Positions 33,857 to 43,305 are shown, numbered from the stretch's first letter. The stretch is DNA of 64,000 nt from Cryobacterium arcticum (GCF_003185895.1 NZ_QHLY01000009.1:1-64000); one strand, 5' to 3'. Notes: a model not told the origin generated them from the sequence alone. Numbers and translations are program-made.

Positions 33857-35980
33857 ATGCGCTGGAGTGGACAGGAACTGACGACGGAACAGACCGGGGC
33901 GCTCCCCGGCCTGGCCCGGCTGAACAACCTCGTGCGCAGTGTGCGCACCCCCGAATTCGACGGCATCACCTTCCACGAGGTGCTGGCCAAGTCGGCACTC
34001 AACCGGGTGCCCGGCCAGAGCGCGATGCCGTTCGGCTGGACCATCAACCCCTACCGTGGCTGCTCGCATGCCTGCACCTACTGCCTGAGCCCAGAAACCC
34101 TCATTCTGATGGCGGACGGTCGGCAGAAGCCGCTCTGGGAAGTCCGCGTAGGAGAGGCCATAATCGGCACGCGCATCGATGGCACCTATCGACGGTATGT
34201 CGAGACCACCGTTCTCGCCGCCTGGAACACCCGCAAGCGCAGCTACCGCATCACGCTCGCCGACGGTACGGAAATCGTGTCGAGCGGGGACCACCGTTTC
34301 CTCACCGAGCGAGGCTGGAAGTATGTCACAGGCGCCATGAGCGGTGCGGACCAGCGGCCCTTCCTCACGCCAAACAACAAGCTCATCGGATTCGGACTCA
34401 ATGGGCTGACCGAAACTACGCAACCCCAATACTTCGATGCCGACTACCGTCGCGGATACCTGACCGGAATGATTCGCGGCGACGGGATGATGATCTCCCG
34501 GGATTACCCGCAGCGTTCGGGAGGCGGAAGCACAGTGCGATTGTTCAGGCTGGCGCTGGCCGATGTGGAAGCCCTCAACCGGTCTCGCCTGTTCCTCGAG
34601 CAGGAGGGCGTCCAAACGCAGACGCGCCCATTCGCGGTGGCCACCGACACCCGAAGGGCCATCTCCTCGATTTACTCAGGCAAGGCCGTGAACTATAAGC
34701 GGATCACAGAACTGATCCGGTGGCCTGAATCACCCGGCACCAATTGGCATGCGGGCTATCTCTCCGGCGTCTTCGACGCAGAGGGCTCGTGCTCCCAGGG
34801 GGTGCTGCGCATCACCAATATGAACGTTGAAATCCTCGACAACATTCAAACCTCTATGGTGGCCTTGGGTATTGACCATGTGCTTGAAGCAGCGAGACCG
34901 AATGGGGTGCGCTGTGTGCGGGTCACCGGGGGCCTTCCCATGCGCTCACGCTTCTTCAATCTGGTGGGTCCAGCGATCGACCGCAAGCTGTCTATCACGG
35001 GCCGCGCCGTGAAGTCCGATGCCAAACTGCAGATCGTCTCGATCGAAGATCTCGGTTCCACCATGGACATGATCGATATCACGACAGGTACGGGAGACTT
35101 CATCGCCAACGGCGTCGTCAGCCACAATTGCTTTGCCCGGCCCACCCACGAATACCTCGACCTCGACGGCGGCAAGGACTTCGACAACGAGATCATCGTG
35201 AAGGTGAACGTGGCCGAGGTGCTGCGCAAGGAGCTGGCCAAGCCCACGTGGGGTAAGCATCCCGTGGCGCTGGGCACCAATACCGACCCGTACCAGCGGG
35301 CCGAGGGCCGGTACCGGCTGATGCCCGGCATCATCGCCGCGCTCGCCGAATCGGGCACCCCGTTCTCGATCCTCACCAAAGGCACCCTGCTGCGCCGCGA
35401 CCTCGACCTGCTGGAAGAGGCGAGCCGGGTGGTGCCGGTGGACCTGGCGATGTCGATCGCGATCTACGACCACGAGCTGCAACAGTCGGTGGAACCCGGC
35501 ACGCCGTCGACCAAGGCCCGGCTCGCCACCGTCACCGCGATCCGGGAACGCGGCCTGAACTGCTCGGTGTTCATGATGCCGATCCTGCCGTTTCTCACCG
35601 ACACCAAGGCGCACCTCGACGAGGCGATGCGGCAGGCGAAGGCCGCCGGTGCCAGCGGGGTGCTCTACAGTGCGCTTTACCTCAAGCCGGGCGTGAAGGA
35701 CTGGTACCTGCAGTGGCTCCAGGGGGAACGCCCCGATCTGGTGCCGAAATACCGCGAGCTCTACCAGCGCGGCGCCTACGCGCCGAAGGAATACCGAAAG
35801 TGGCTGGCCGCGCGCATCCACCCGCTGATGCGCGCCCACGGGCTCGACCATCGCCGCGAAGACCCGGCCACCGGCGGCATCCTCTCCACCGCGCTCAGCC
35901 AGCCTGCCTCCACCCCGGCACCGGGGGAGTCGCTGATCGCGGCCGAACTGCCACCTGACCTGGCCCCCACCCTGTTTTGA
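33857..35980 (+). CDS. Intein-containing Rv2578c-type radical SAM protein
   Basis: 707-residue precursor; the 358-residue spliced protein is a radical SAM enzyme of the Rv2578c / SplB-like group. ATG 33857 (MRWSGQELT) matches the conserved MRW start of this family. An in-frame GTG at 33839 falls inside the SOS box. Before the intein: GWTINPYRGCSHACTY; after it: CFARPTHEYLDLDGGKDFDNEI, LGTNTDPYQRAEG and SILTKGTLL. The cluster motif CX3CX2C (Cys69, Cys73, Cys76/425) is split by the intein so that the third cysteine is the +1 residue of the splice junction. The enzyme cannot bind its 4Fe-4S cluster until splicing. Function is unknown; the SOS box suggests a DNA-damage response. Confidence 0.92.
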   Translation: MRWSGQELTTEQTGALPGLARLNNLVRSVRTPEFDGITFHEVLAKSALNRVPGQSAMPFGWTINPYRGCSHACTYCLSPETLILMADGRQKPLWEVRVGEAIIGTRIDGTYRRYVETTVLAAWNTRKRSYRITLADGTEIVSSGDHRFLTERGWKYVTGAMSGADQRPFLTPNNKLIGFGLNGLTETTQPQYFDADYRRGYLTGMIRGDGMMISRDYPQRSGGGSTVRLFRLALADVEALNRSRLFLEQEGVQTQTRPFAVATDTRRAISSIYSGKAVNYKRITELIRWPESPGTNWHAGYLSGVFDAEGSCSQGVLRITNMNVEILDNIQTSMVALGIDHVLEAARPNGVRCVRVTGGLPMRSRFFNLVGPAIDRKLSITGRAVKSDAKLQIVSIEDLGSTMDMIDITTGTGDFIANGVVSHNCFARPTHEYLDLDGGKDFDNEIIVKVNVAEVLRKELAKPTWGKHPVALGTNTDPYQRAEGRYRLMPGIIAALAESGTPFSILTKGTLLRRDLDLLEEASRVVPVDLAMSIAIYDHELQQSVEPGTPSTKARLATVTAIRERGLNCSVFMMPILPFLTDTKAHLDEAMRQAKAAGASGVLYSALYLKPGVKDWYLQWLQGERPDLVPKYRELYQRGAYAPKEYRKWLAARIHPLMRAHGLDHRREDPATGGILSTALSQPASTPAPGESLIAAELPPDLAPTLF
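34082..35128 (+). mobile_element. Intein with LAGLIDADG homing endonuclease
   Basis: A 349-residue in-frame insertion (precursor residues 76-424). Splicing block A begins CLSPETLILMADGRQKPLWE with Cys1; block B contains SSGDHRFLT (the conserved His); blocks F and G are MIDITTGTGDFIANGVVSHN followed by Cys+1. The terminal His-Asn and both nucleophilic Cys are present, so it should be splicing-competent. Two endonuclease motifs, GYLTGMIRGDG (about residue 199) and GYLSGVFDAEGS (about 300), identify a DOD/LAGLIDADG domain with both acidic catalytic positions, so homing may still be possible. The DNA is visibly less GC-rich than the flanking exteins, consistent with acquisition. Confidence 0.93.
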
Positions 35981-36108
35981 CCGGAACCACGCTTCACCCG
36001 ACCGACCGCAGCGTCGACCGGGGCCGGATGGCGGACCCGCGAACGCGGGTCCGGACGAGGCCAGACCCACCCCGCACACCTGAGATAATCAGAGGCGGAG
36101 AGGTCGCA

Positions 36109-37332
36109 ATGTCACTAGGGTTACCCGGCCACCTGGTTCAGGCCACGCTCAGCCGCGCCCTCGCCCGTGCGTCGCACTGGTACGGACTAATCTGCCTGAT
36201 CGGCGCCCTCGTCTCGGTGCTGGCACTGAGCATGTTCCCCGTCACCGACCGGCTGCAGATCACCATCGCCGCCATCCTCGGCATGGGCGCACTACTGGCC
36301 CTGCTCGCACGCTGGCGCACGGTGCCGCTCACCCTGGCCTACCTGATCCTCGGCGCCGCGTGCGTCTACCTCTATACCAGCTCGATTTTGGGCATGCCCG
36401 ACGTCTTCCCGTCCTCGGACATGTTCCTCATCGCCCTGCCTAAAATGGCGCTGATCATGGTCGGCGGCGCCGGCTCCGGCGCGCTGATCGGCGTGTTGTG
36501 GAGCACCGCCGGCTTCGTGCTCGCCGAGGCCGCGGCCACCCTCGCGGTCGCGCAGACCACGGTGCCCGACCGCCCCGATCTGTTCACGATCGTCACCTAC
36601 CTGATCCTGGTCGGTGTGATGCTGCTCGACGGCCTCACCCGGCGCACCGGTCGCGCCGCCCAGCCGGCCATCCACCGCGCCGTGCAAGACGACCAGTCCC
36701 GCATCCTGCGGCACGACTTCGACGTGCGCGCGATCGCACTGATGCACGACACCACGCTCAATCAGCTGGTGTCGGTGGCCAGGGCCAAGCCCGGCCCGCT
36801 GAGCCGCGGCCTCGAGGCCGGCCTGCGTGAAACCCTGCAGACCCTCGCCGAGCGAGACTGGCTCACCCACGTCGACGAACGCACCGCTGCCACCCCGGCC
36901 GGCAGCGACGGCTGGCTGGCCAGCGCGGTCTTCCGAGCCATCGACCGCAGCCGTGACCGCGGCCTGGTGGTCGACATCACCGGCGACAAGGATGCCCTCG
37001 GCCGGCTGGACCCCGAAAGTGACCGGGAACTCGGGTTGGCCGTGCAGCAGTGCCTGGTGAACGTGCTCCTCCACGCCGGCATCGCCACTGCAGAGGTGGT
37101 CATCGACGCCGACGACCAGAACGTGTCGGTGATGGTGCTCGACGCGGGCCGCGGGTTCATGGAAGCCGAGACCGGCAGCGACCGACTGGGCCTGCGTCAG
37201 TCCGTGCGCAAACGCATCGAACGGCTCGGCGGCTCCGTGGTGGTCTGGTCCCGGCCCGGCGCCGGCACCTCGGTGCTGCTCACCCTGCCCGCCCCGGTCG
37301 CTGCGCCGGCCAGCGGCGAGGTGGCACCGTGA
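36109..37332 (+). CDS. NarL-type sensor histidine kinase-like membrane protein
   Basis: 407 residues from ATG 36109 with a strong site (AGGCGGAGAGG). About five or six N-terminal helices are followed by a dimerisation helix with MHDTTLNQLV (the HD-T motif of NarL-associated kinases, near residue 220) and a C-terminal ATPase domain with CLVNVLLHAG as N box and VLDAGRGF as G1 motif. The ATP lid is short. It overlaps the next membrane protein by 4 bp (GTGA), and no response regulator is adjacent. The regulator at 39557 is the nearest candidate. Confidence 0.78.
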   Translation: MSLGLPGHLVQATLSRALARASHWYGLICLIGALVSVLALSMFPVTDRLQITIAAILGMGALLALLARWRTVPLTLAYLILGAACVYLYTSSILGMPDVFPSSDMFLIALPKMALIMVGGAGSGALIGVLWSTAGFVLAEAAATLAVAQTTVPDRPDLFTIVTYLILVGVMLLDGLTRRTGRAAQPAIHRAVQDDQSRILRHDFDVRAIALMHDTTLNQLVSVARAKPGPLSRGLEAGLRETLQTLAERDWLTHVDERTAATPAGSDGWLASAVFRAIDRSRDRGLVVDITGDKDALGRLDPESDRELGLAVQQCLVNVLLHAGIATAEVVIDADDQNVSVMVLDAGRGFMEAETGSDRLGLRQSVRKRIERLGGSVVVWSRPGAGTSVLLTLPAPVAAPASGEVAP

Positions 37333-38657
37333 CCGCCCGCCGCGCCACCCAGCAACGTCTCGACCCGCTGGGCACCCTCGCCGCGTGGCCGCTCGCCCCC
37401 GCGGTGGCCGCGATCGTGCTGTGCAACACCGTGATCGCCACCGTGTTGCAGAGCGACCAGGTCATTAGCCCGCTGCTGGCCACGCTCGCGGTGCTGGCCA
37501 TGGCCGCCGCCGCCGGCACCCTGGTGATCGCCACCCAACCCGCGTTCTCCCCCTTCGGCACTCGCATGCACGTGGCCATGCTGGGTTTCGCCGTGCTCGG
37601 CTACCTGCTCGAACAGGTCAGCCGTTGGGGTAACAACCTGCTCGTGCAAGACGATTTCGGCCCCGTCGGCATCGGCCTGTTGTTGCTCGCGCTGGCCCCG
37701 TACCGGCCGTGGCGGCAGATCATGGGCTCGGGGCTGCTCGCGAGCGCGGTCGCGGTCGCGGTGACCGTGCCGCAGGCCCCGTCGTTCCAGATCAACGTTC
37801 CGGTCGCGGTGTTCGCCATCGTGGCGGTCACCCAGATCCTCGCCCCCACCGCGGCCGGCGCGGCCTACTCCCGTCGCATCGTGAAGTCCATCCTCAGCTG
37901 GCAGACGGATGCCCGCCGCGCCATGGTTGCTCGCACCGAAGAAGCCCGCGGACAGGTGGCCCGGGCCGTGGTGGAGCAGCAGGTCACCGCGCTCAAGTCC
38001 GGTGTCATTCCGTTCCTCTCCGAGCTGCTCGAACGCGGCACCGTCACCGCCATCGACATCGCCCGCGCCGGCCAGCTCGCCGCCGACGTGCGCCGCTCCC
38101 TGGTGGCGGAGATCGACCGCACCTGGCTGGACTCGGTGGCCACCCGGGAACGCACTGCCCTGGCCGAACGCGGCACCCCCGGGCTGCTCGTCGTCGCCGA
38201 CCCTGAGCACCGCGCCACCATGTTCCTGGCCGAACAGCGCGCGGCAACGGCAGCACTGATCGGAGCGCTCTGCGCCGCGCCGGGCTTCGACCCGCACAGT
38301 CTGGTGGTGCAGATCGCCGGTTCCGCCGTGCTGGTGCCGGGAGCTCCGAGCGTGCCCGCCGGGCCCACGCCGCTCGGCCAGCTCGCCGCCGCGGCGCCGA
38401 CCCAGGTCGACACCATCACCATCCAGGCCGCGCTCGACCTGCCACCCCGCCGGGTTCGCGCGCTGCTGCGGCCCTACCTGGGCGTCATCCGGGTGGTCTT
38501 CCAGAACGTGCGGATCACCGTGCGGCGGCCGTCGCTGACCATCGAGTTCGACGGCGTGCGCGACACCAGCCAGGCACCGGCGTCGCTGGAGCCGCTCGCC
38601 ACCCCGGCCACCCCCGCAGGGGTGCGCGCGCACAAAGCTCCCCGCCAAGTACGCTGA
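37329..38657 (+). CDS. Membrane protein partner of the sensor kinase (kinase-like, degenerate)
   Basis: 442 residues, GTG start coupled to the kinase at 36109. About six helices (residues 15-180) precede a cytoplasmic region with a coiled-coil/dimerisation helix (QVARAVVEQQVTALKSGVIPFLSELLERG), then an alpha/beta region ending VRITVRRPSLTIEF. No phospho-accepting His motif or ATP-binding N/G boxes are seen. Layout and local sequence resemble the C-terminal half of the fused sensor at 40204 (ARPTLKRLA, SLRDAIRG, then alternating beta strands). It is probably a pseudokinase subunit working with 36109. Confidence 0.6.
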   Translation: MTARRATQQRLDPLGTLAAWPLAPAVAAIVLCNTVIATVLQSDQVISPLLATLAVLAMAAAAGTLVIATQPAFSPFGTRMHVAMLGFAVLGYLLEQVSRWGNNLLVQDDFGPVGIGLLLLALAPYRPWRQIMGSGLLASAVAVAVTVPQAPSFQINVPVAVFAIVAVTQILAPTAAGAAYSRRIVKSILSWQTDARRAMVARTEEARGQVARAVVEQQVTALKSGVIPFLSELLERGTVTAIDIARAGQLAADVRRSLVAEIDRTWLDSVATRERTALAERGTPGLLVVADPEHRATMFLAEQRAATAALIGALCAAPGFDPHSLVVQIAGSAVLVPGAPSVPAGPTPLGQLAAAAPTQVDTITIQAALDLPPRRVRALLRPYLGVIRVVFQNVRITVRRPSLTIEFDGVRDTSQAPASLEPLATPATPAGVRAHKAPRQVR

Positions 38658-38724
38658 TTCCTGACCGGCCGCTGGCGGCCGGCGCACGTGGCACAACAAA
38701 CAGGGCAGGGCGGTACCGGCGGTT

Positions 38725-39483
38725 ATGGCGAAACTGTATTTCCGATACGGGGCGATGAACAGCGGCAAGAGCACTTCGATGCTGCAGGCCGCCTACAACT
38801 ATGAGGAGCGCGGGCACCGCGTGCTGCTGGCCAAACCGTCGATCGACACCAAAGGTGACCGCGGCATCCTGTCCCGACTGGGCGTCACCCGCGGGGTCGA
38901 CTTCCTGCTCACGCCCGACACGGATGCGTACGCCACCTTCCAGCAGCACCGCGCCACCGTGCTCGCCGACACCGGCCTCGACGTGAGCGCCCTGCTCGTC
39001 GACGAGGCCCAGTTCCTCACCGAACCGCAGGTCGACGACCTGCTCCGCATCGCCATCATCGAGAACGTGCCGGTGCTGGCCTACGGCATCCGCACCGACT
39101 TCCAGACCGTGGCCTTTCCCGGCAGCCGCCGACTGCTCGAGGTCGCTCACAGCCTGGAGGAGCTCAAGACCATCTGCCGGTGCGGGCGCAAGGCGGTGTT
39201 CAACGGCCGCAAGGTCGACGGCGCGTTCGTCTTCGACGGCGACCAGGTGGCCATCGATGGCGTCGAGGTCACCTACGAATCGCTCTGCGGCTCCTGCTAC
39301 CTGGAGGAAAGCCACGGCGTGCTCAACAACCGCCGCCGGGAACCGCTGCGTGCGGAATATCTGGGTGCGGGCGTCGGCCCGTCGGAGCGGGGGCGCTCAA
39401 TCGGCCTCGACCCGCAGACGGCGGATCATTCGGTCGAGAGCGCCCCAGCCAGCCCCCCGGCGCGTTCCCCCTCCTCACCTTAG
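38725..39483 (+). CDS. tdk: Thymidine kinase (type II)
   Basis: Phosphorylates thymidine in nucleotide salvage. It is 252 residues. The P-loop is YGAMNSGKST (residues 8-17), the Mg/DEAQ motif is LLVDEAQFL, the lasso region is GIRTDFQT, and the structural zinc site is C-R-C-G...C-G-S-C. The core ends near residue 215. A ~35-residue Ser/Pro/Arg-rich tail is additional and unlikely to be conserved. It lies between two sensor systems. Confidence 0.95.
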   Translation: MAKLYFRYGAMNSGKSTSMLQAAYNYEERGHRVLLAKPSIDTKGDRGILSRLGVTRGVDFLLTPDTDAYATFQQHRATVLADTGLDVSALLVDEAQFLTEPQVDDLLRIAIIENVPVLAYGIRTDFQTVAFPGSRRLLEVAHSLEELKTICRCGRKAVFNGRKVDGAFVFDGDQVAIDGVEVTYESLCGSCYLEESHGVLNNRRREPLRAEYLGAGVGPSERGRSIGLDPQTADHSVESAPASPPARSPSSP

Positions 39484-39556
39484 GCAACTCGCACCGGCGG
39501 CAAAAGCCGTCATTTATCAGGGCACCCGTTTCGGATAGTACGCAGAGAGGCACACC

Positions 39557-40207
39557 ATGCACAGCTTCCGGGTTGCGCTGATCGACGACCACGAGATCGT
39601 CGCCCGCGGCTTCGCCGGACTGTTCGCCACCCTGCCCCAGGTTGAAGTCGTGGCCACCGTCGCCACGGTGACCGACCTGCTCGAGCAGGTGGGGGAGACC
39701 CGGGTGGACCTGGTGATCCTCGACCTGCGTCTGTCCGATGGGTCCACGGTCACGAGCAACGTCGACCGGTTGCGCGCGACTGGCGCGGCCGTGCTGGCCT
39801 TCACCGGCGGCGATGACGCCCAGCTGATGCGGGCCGCGGCCCGAGGCGGAGTGCTCGGTGTGGTGCGCAAGTCCGAACCCACCGACGTGCTCCTCGACGC
39901 CGTCATCCGCGCCGCGGACGGGGAGACCATCGCCTCCACCGAGTGGGCGGCGGCTTTGGATGGTGACCCCGACCTGTCCGACGCCGGCCTGAGCCCGCGG
40001 GAACGCGAAGTGCTCTCGCTTTATGCCGCCGGGGCGAAAGCACCACTCGTGGCCTCGCACACCGGCCTCTCGGAACTGACCGTCGTGGACTACATCCGCC
40101 GGGTGCGATCGAAGTATGAGCGGGTCGGCCGGCCGGCGAACACGAAGATCGACCTGTACAAGCGTGCGCTGGAAGACGGCATCCTGCCCGTGCCCGGGCG
40201 GTCATGA
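39557..40207 (+). CDS. NarL/LuxR-type response regulator
   Basis: 216 residues. Receiver with acidic pair LIDDHE (Asp10, Asp11), phospho-Asp56 (VILDLRLSDG) and Lys105 (VVRKSEP). The C-terminal LuxR-type helix-turn-helix is LSPREREVLSLYAAG through LTVVDYIRRVRSKYERVG. Its stop overlaps the start of the fused sensor kinase at 40204 (ATGA), making the two a cognate pair. The output region ANTKIDLYKRALEDGIL is typical of actinobacterial members. Confidence 0.9.
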   Translation: MHSFRVALIDDHEIVARGFAGLFATLPQVEVVATVATVTDLLEQVGETRVDLVILDLRLSDGSTVTSNVDRLRATGAAVLAFTGGDDAQLMRAAARGGVLGVVRKSEPTDVLLDAVIRAADGETIASTEWAAALDGDPDLSDAGLSPREREVLSLYAAGAKAPLVASHTGLSELTVVDYIRRVRSKYERVGRPANTKIDLYKRALEDGILPVPGRS

Positions 40208-42519
40208 TCCGGCACGCTGTTGCCCGGCCGGTGACCCGCACGGCCACCGCCAACCTCACCCGGCTGCTCTGCATCGCGGTGGCCTGCGCCGCCGGCATCT
40301 TCGGGCTCCTCTCGATCGGTTCGTTCCTCGCGCAGGCGTGGCATCCCAGCCCCGCGGTCGCGGCGGCGGCGTGGGCGCTCTCGTTCGGCCTGCCCGTGGC
40401 GCTCGGGGTGTGCTCCGGCTGGGGCAGTCCGCGTCTGCTGCGCTCGCTCGTCGCGGTGCAGGCGGTGTGTTTCGTGTTGATTGCCGGGTTCTGGCTGATC
40501 CTGCGGGGGGAGCCGCTGCCGGCAGGCGCCGACGTCCCCTGGTCGATCACCGCCACCGGGGTACCGTGCGTGGCCGTGGCGGTCTTCGCCCGGCAGCGCG
40601 TGGCGTGGAGTTACACCGTGCTGGCCTGTCTGCTCAGCGGGCTGGTGCGGTTCCGCACCTCAGCCGAGACCAACCCGGGGTTGGTCGGTCTTGCTGATGG
40701 CCTGTACTCGCTCCTGCTCGTCAGTGTCTTCGTGGCCCTCACTCTTGCCGCCCGGCGCGGTGCCGCCCGCGTGGATGAGGCCACCATGCTCACCCGGCAC
40801 GCCGAGGCCCGCCGCGCGGCCGGGGTGGCGCGCCGTCAGGAGCGGCTGCGCATCGACGCCCTCGTGCACGACAGTGTCATCTCCACTTTGCTGATGGCGG
40901 GGCTCGGGCGCACCCCGCCGGCCGTGGTCTCCGAGCACGCGTCGAAGACCCTCACCCAGTTGGACGCGCTGCGCACTCCGCCCGTGGAGCCGGTGGTGTT
41001 GGTCTCCGACGTGGTGCGGCGACTGCGCCGACTGACTCGGCAGATCGCCCCCGATGCCGTGGTGGACTTCGACGACCCGACCCGCGGCGGCGATTTCGTC
41101 GAACGCACCGTACCGTCGGTGGCCGTCGTGGCGATACTCGGCGCCGTCGGCGAGGCCCTGCGCAACTCGGTCGCCTCCGCCGCCGGGCCCGCACGATCGC
41201 TGGGGCGCAGGGTTCGCCGCACCATCCAGGTCACCTCCACCACCGATGGTTTCCAGGTGATGGTCAGCGATGACGGCGTGGGCTTCGACCCCGACGCGGT
41301 GCCGCCAGAGCGCCTGGGCATCGCCGAGAGCATCGTCGGCCGGATGGAACGCGTGACGCACGGGGCGGCGAATGTGCGCTCCAGCCCGGGGCACGGCACC
41401 GACATCGTGGTCGCCTGGGTGCCGGCCCGGGGCACGTCGGCAGCCCGGCTCGGACCGGAGGTCGACCGTCGGGCGGCGAGACGGCTCCCGGAACCCGCCG
41501 CACCCGACGACCACGAACCCATTTCGCTGGCCCGCTCCCTCGACCTGTCCACGCCGTTGGCCAGGCTGATCCTGGCTCTGTTCGTGCTCGTTCACGGTGT
41601 GCTCGCCATCATCGACGTGGTACCCGGCCGGCCACTGCTTCTGATGGTGGCGGCCTACCTGGCCATCGCCTTCGCGGCGACCTCGCTGATGAGCCCGTTC
41701 GACGGGCCATTCCCGCGGTCGCGGATCGCCCTCGTGCTCAGTCTGTGCGGCGTGGGCGCCATCGCCATGTTCGGCTATCTTCCGGCCGACAGCGGGGCAC
41801 CGTTTGCGCACTGGCACCTGGGGGCGATCACGCTGATCCTGGTGGTGCTCGCCGCCCGGGGGCAGATCAGGTCCGCGTGGCTCGGTTACACGGTGCTGGC
41901 CGCGCTCGCGGTGAGCTGGGCAGTGGCTAGCGGGCAACCCGCCATGGCCGGCTTCGACCTGGTGATCCGGCACGCCGGCACCCTGCTCGCCGGCACGCTC
42001 TTCGTGGTGAGCCTCGACCGCACCGAGCGCACCCTACGAGTGCTCAACCACCGCGACAACCTGCAGGCCGCCATGAATGCCACCACGGTGGCCGCGATCG
42101 CCGAGCGCGAAGCCGAGCTCGTGCGGGTCAACCTGCTGGCCCGACCCACCCTCAAGCGGTTGGCGGCGCCGCTAGCGCTCACCGAAGCCGAGCGTGCACA
42201 GTGCCTGCTCGTCGAGGCCAGCCTGCGCGACGCCATCCGCGGCCGGTCCCTGTTCGTGGAACCGGTGATCAGCGCCGTGAACGCCGCCCGGCGGCGTGGG
42301 GTGCAAGTGACCGTTCTCGACGACAGCGGGGAGAGCCAGCCGGAGTCGCCGGCCGCCCTTGCGCACACCGTGGCCGAAGTGCTCGACACCGTGGCGCACG
42401 GCCGTATCACCGTGCGGGTGCTGCCGGCCGACCGTCGGGATGTCGCCACTCTCGTCGTCGAATCCGACACCCACAGCATTCTCGTCGTCGGCGCCAACGG
42501 CACCCTCAGCACCCCCTGA
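40204..42519 (+). CDS. Fused double-module sensor histidine kinase
   Basis: 771 residues. First half: several membrane helices (20-185), the dimerisation/phospho-acceptor helix IDALVHDSVISTLLMAG (about 220), and an ATPase domain with EALRNSVASA (N box), VSDDGVGFD and SSPGHGTDIVVAW. Second half: another set of helices (about 445-610), then a cytoplasmic part without recognisable kinase motifs. The second half looks like the separate protein at 37329, so this gene is equivalent to 36109 plus 37329 joined. It is cognate to the regulator at 39557. Confidence 0.78.
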   Translation: MIRHAVARPVTRTATANLTRLLCIAVACAAGIFGLLSIGSFLAQAWHPSPAVAAAAWALSFGLPVALGVCSGWGSPRLLRSLVAVQAVCFVLIAGFWLILRGEPLPAGADVPWSITATGVPCVAVAVFARQRVAWSYTVLACLLSGLVRFRTSAETNPGLVGLADGLYSLLLVSVFVALTLAARRGAARVDEATMLTRHAEARRAAGVARRQERLRIDALVHDSVISTLLMAGLGRTPPAVVSEHASKTLTQLDALRTPPVEPVVLVSDVVRRLRRLTRQIAPDAVVDFDDPTRGGDFVERTVPSVAVVAILGAVGEALRNSVASAAGPARSLGRRVRRTIQVTSTTDGFQVMVSDDGVGFDPDAVPPERLGIAESIVGRMERVTHGAANVRSSPGHGTDIVVAWVPARGTSAARLGPEVDRRAARRLPEPAAPDDHEPISLARSLDLSTPLARLILALFVLVHGVLAIIDVVPGRPLLLMVAAYLAIAFAATSLMSPFDGPFPRSRIALVLSLCGVGAIAMFGYLPADSGAPFAHWHLGAITLILVVLAARGQIRSAWLGYTVLAALAVSWAVASGQPAMAGFDLVIRHAGTLLAGTLFVVSLDRTERTLRVLNHRDNLQAAMNATTVAAIAEREAELVRVNLLARPTLKRLAAPLALTEAERAQCLLVEASLRDAIRGRSLFVEPVISAVNAARRRGVQVTVLDDSGESQPESPAALAHTVAEVLDTVAHGRITVRVLPADRRDVATLVVESDTHSILVVGANGTLSTP

Positions 42520-42576
42520 TGTTGCCCACCTGACCGGGTCTGTGCGGCACCGCGACGATGAGGTCGTGACTCAGGC

Positions 42577-43305
42577 TCAGCCCATCAGCGCCGGCACGAC
42601 GACGAGCGCATTGAAGGTGATGTGGGCCACGCTCGCGCCGCCGAGACGGCCGGTGAGTTGCGAGAGAGCCGCCGCGGCAGCCCCGAAAATGAAGGTGCTC
42701 AGCCCGATGACCATCGCCGCCGTTGGCGTGCTCACCGTAAGGATATGCACGAGCGCGAATACGAGCCCGCTGACCACGATCGCGAGTGCGGTGGCCGTCC
42801 GGCGGCTTCCGCCGTTGCTGCGTGCGGAGCCGGCCACCGCCCGGGCCAGCAGGCCGCGGAAGAAGAGTTCTTCGATGACCGGCCCGATCAGCACCGGAGC
42901 GAGCAGCGCGGCGAACACCCACCACAGGTCGCGCACCGGCTCGCCGAACGTGGCACCGGCAGACCCGAGCCGGCCGTAACCGGCAATCTCGAGAATTCCG
43001 GCCAGCAGTCGGGCCAGCACTCCTACGGTCAGGCCCCAGAGCAGATCGAGGGGGTGAAAGGCAAAACCAAAGTCGGTGACGAGTGATTTCGCACCGCGCC
43101 ACCAGCTCGCGATCAACACGGTTCCCAGCAGCGGCACCCACACAACGAGGTAGCTCAAAACCTCGCTCAACCGGGGATCCTGCGGCCACCCGCGCAGGGC
43201 GGCGGCGCTCAGAAGCAGCACCAGAATCGTCGCCGCAACGGTGCCGACGGCGGCATCCGTGATGCCCCATCTTGGTGTTCGGGCCACGCGCACAGCAGAG
43301 TCCAT
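42577..43305 (-). CDS. CPBP-family intramembrane metalloprotease (CAAX-type)
   Basis: 242 residues with about seven hydrophobic helices. The three signature motifs are present: VIEELFFRGLLAR (EExxxR), VFALVHIL (FxxxH) and HITFNAL (HxxxN), which form the metal site of the Abi/CPBP family (PF02517). The family includes prenyl-protein proteases and bacteriocin-immunity proteins; the substrate here is unknown. It diverges from the exopolysaccharide locus at 43437. Confidence 0.87.
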   Translation of the reverse strand: MDSAVRVARTPRWGITDAAVGTVAATILVLLLSAAALRGWPQDPRLSEVLSYLVVWVPLLGTVLIASWWRGAKSLVTDFGFAFHPLDLLWGLTVGVLARLLAGILEIAGYGRLGSAGATFGEPVRDLWWVFAALLAPVLIGPVIEELFFRGLLARAVAGSARSNGGSRRTATALAIVVSGLVFALVHILTVSTPTAAMVIGLSTFIFGAAAAALSQLTGRLGGASVAHITFNALVVVPALMG

